The notes under the pieces were generated by a model. It did no database searches, had not been told where the DNA came from, and saw only the letters and a list, made by a program, of their open reading frames with translations. Made by a program: the position numbers and the translations under genes. From the NCBI GenBank assembly GCA_025464345.1, contig JAODGP010000089.1, positions 1-5,096 on the forward strand: a stretch of 5,096 nt of DNA, in the 5' to 3' direction. This DNA comes from Methanosarcinales archaeon (GTDB lineage Archaea > Halobacteriota > Syntropharchaeia > Alkanophagales > Methanospirareceae). Shown in pieces: positions 4,716 through 5,096 of this stretch (the first letter of the stretch is position 1; each line of letters starts with the position of its first letter).

Positions 4716-5096
4716 ATGGGACACGTTCGTGTAAATGTGCACATTAAGAACGAAGCGGAGCTGAAAGATATTTTGGTTGATACCGGAGCCACATATACTG
4801 TATTGCCTTTAGAACGGATCGAAGAAGCAGGTGCCGTAAAGATCCCACCCTATGAGATGGATGTTGAACTTGGAGATGGGAGAACGGTGAGAGCTTCGAT
4901 TTATGCCGCTTCGATAAGGATAGAAGACCGTGAGGGTCCTGCAATAATTTTAGCATTTGAAGGTGCGAAGGAAGTTATCGGCGTTCAAACACTTGAATCT
5001 CTTGGCTTAAAGGTAGACACATCAACTAATAGACTCGAACCCACAAGACCATGTGGTATTGCCTATTTTTACTTTTTTATCACAGATGATGAACGA
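4716..5096 (+). CDS. Retropepsin-like (clan AA) aspartic protease, 3' end outside window
   Basis: An open frame of 127 codons runs from ATG 4716 to the window edge without a stop. It carries the catalytic motif ILVDTGATYTVLP (19-31), with Asp22 as the expected catalytic residue. A hydrophobic-hydrophobic-glycine element follows at VIGVQTLESLGLKVD (87-101), matching the second part of the retroviral-type fold. Single-domain proteins of this kind work as dimers, each supplying one Asp. The form resembles small archaeal and bacterial clan AA proteases of about 110-130 residues (AF_0612-like), so the end is probably close. There is no signal peptide, so it should be cytoplasmic. Its natural substrate is not known. 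It is divergent from rpsM with a leaderless-type promoter. An inactive relative is unlikely because DTGA is intact. Confidence 0.82.
   Translation, partial: MGHVRVNVHIKNEAELKDILVDTGATYTVLPLERIEEAGAVKIPPYEMDVELGDGRTVRASIYAASIRIEDREGPAIILAFEGAKEVIGVQTLESLGLKVDTSTNRLEPTRPCGIAYFYFFITDDER

Noticed and set aside
4744..4956. Minus-strand frame of 70 codons inside the protease gene
   Set aside because: It lies opposite a gene with an intact catalytic motif and has no start signal or recognisable product.

Overview
The window comes from an archaeon, most likely a euryarchaeal methanogen or methanotroph relative. The evidence is a minus-strand run of archaeal-type genes for ribosomal proteins S13, S4 and S11 and RNA polymerase subunit D (Rpo3), followed directly by cofC of coenzyme F420 synthesis. 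Archaeal TATA-like boxes, leaderless gene starts and heavy use of ATA and AGG/AGA codons agree with this. A finer taxonomic placement cannot be made by eye.

Layout. Positions 1-76 are the left edge, with only short, possibly frame-disrupted open stretches on the minus strand and a strong Shine-Dalgarno-like sequence at the border. Positions 77-802 (minus) encode a DUF92/TMEM19-family multi-pass membrane protein with a good TATA box 25 bases upstream, so it is probably leaderless. Positions 803-1060 are a divergent intergenic region containing a possible structured leader. Positions 1061-1987 (plus) encode IlvE, a branched-chain amino acid aminotransferase. Three bases later the convergent minus-strand operon ends. 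In transcription order the operon is rpsM (S13, 4663-4163), rpsD (S4, 4185-3691), rpsK (S11, 3684-3289), rpoD (Rpo3, 3285-2632) and cofC (2635-1991), with gaps of 6 bases or fewer or overlaps throughout. A 52-base AT-rich divergent promoter region separates rpsM from a plus-strand gene, running off the right edge, for a small retropepsin-like (clan AA) aspartic protease.

How the genes work together. S13, S4 and S11 are small-subunit ribosomal proteins, and Rpo3 is the alpha-like assembly platform of RNA polymerase, so the operon couples translation and transcription machinery as in other archaea. The unusual parts are its end, where cofC sits at the position usually held by further ribosomal genes such as rpl18e, and the shortness of Rpo3, which lacks the iron-sulfur ferredoxin-like domain found in many archaea. 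IlvE, the DUF92 protein and the protease are independent units. I see no CRISPR array, insertion sequence, tRNA, rRNA or phage gene. The most distinctive observations are the FeS-less Rpo3, the cofC junction, the S4 start signal built into the glycine-rich S13 tail, and the 5' region of ilvE.
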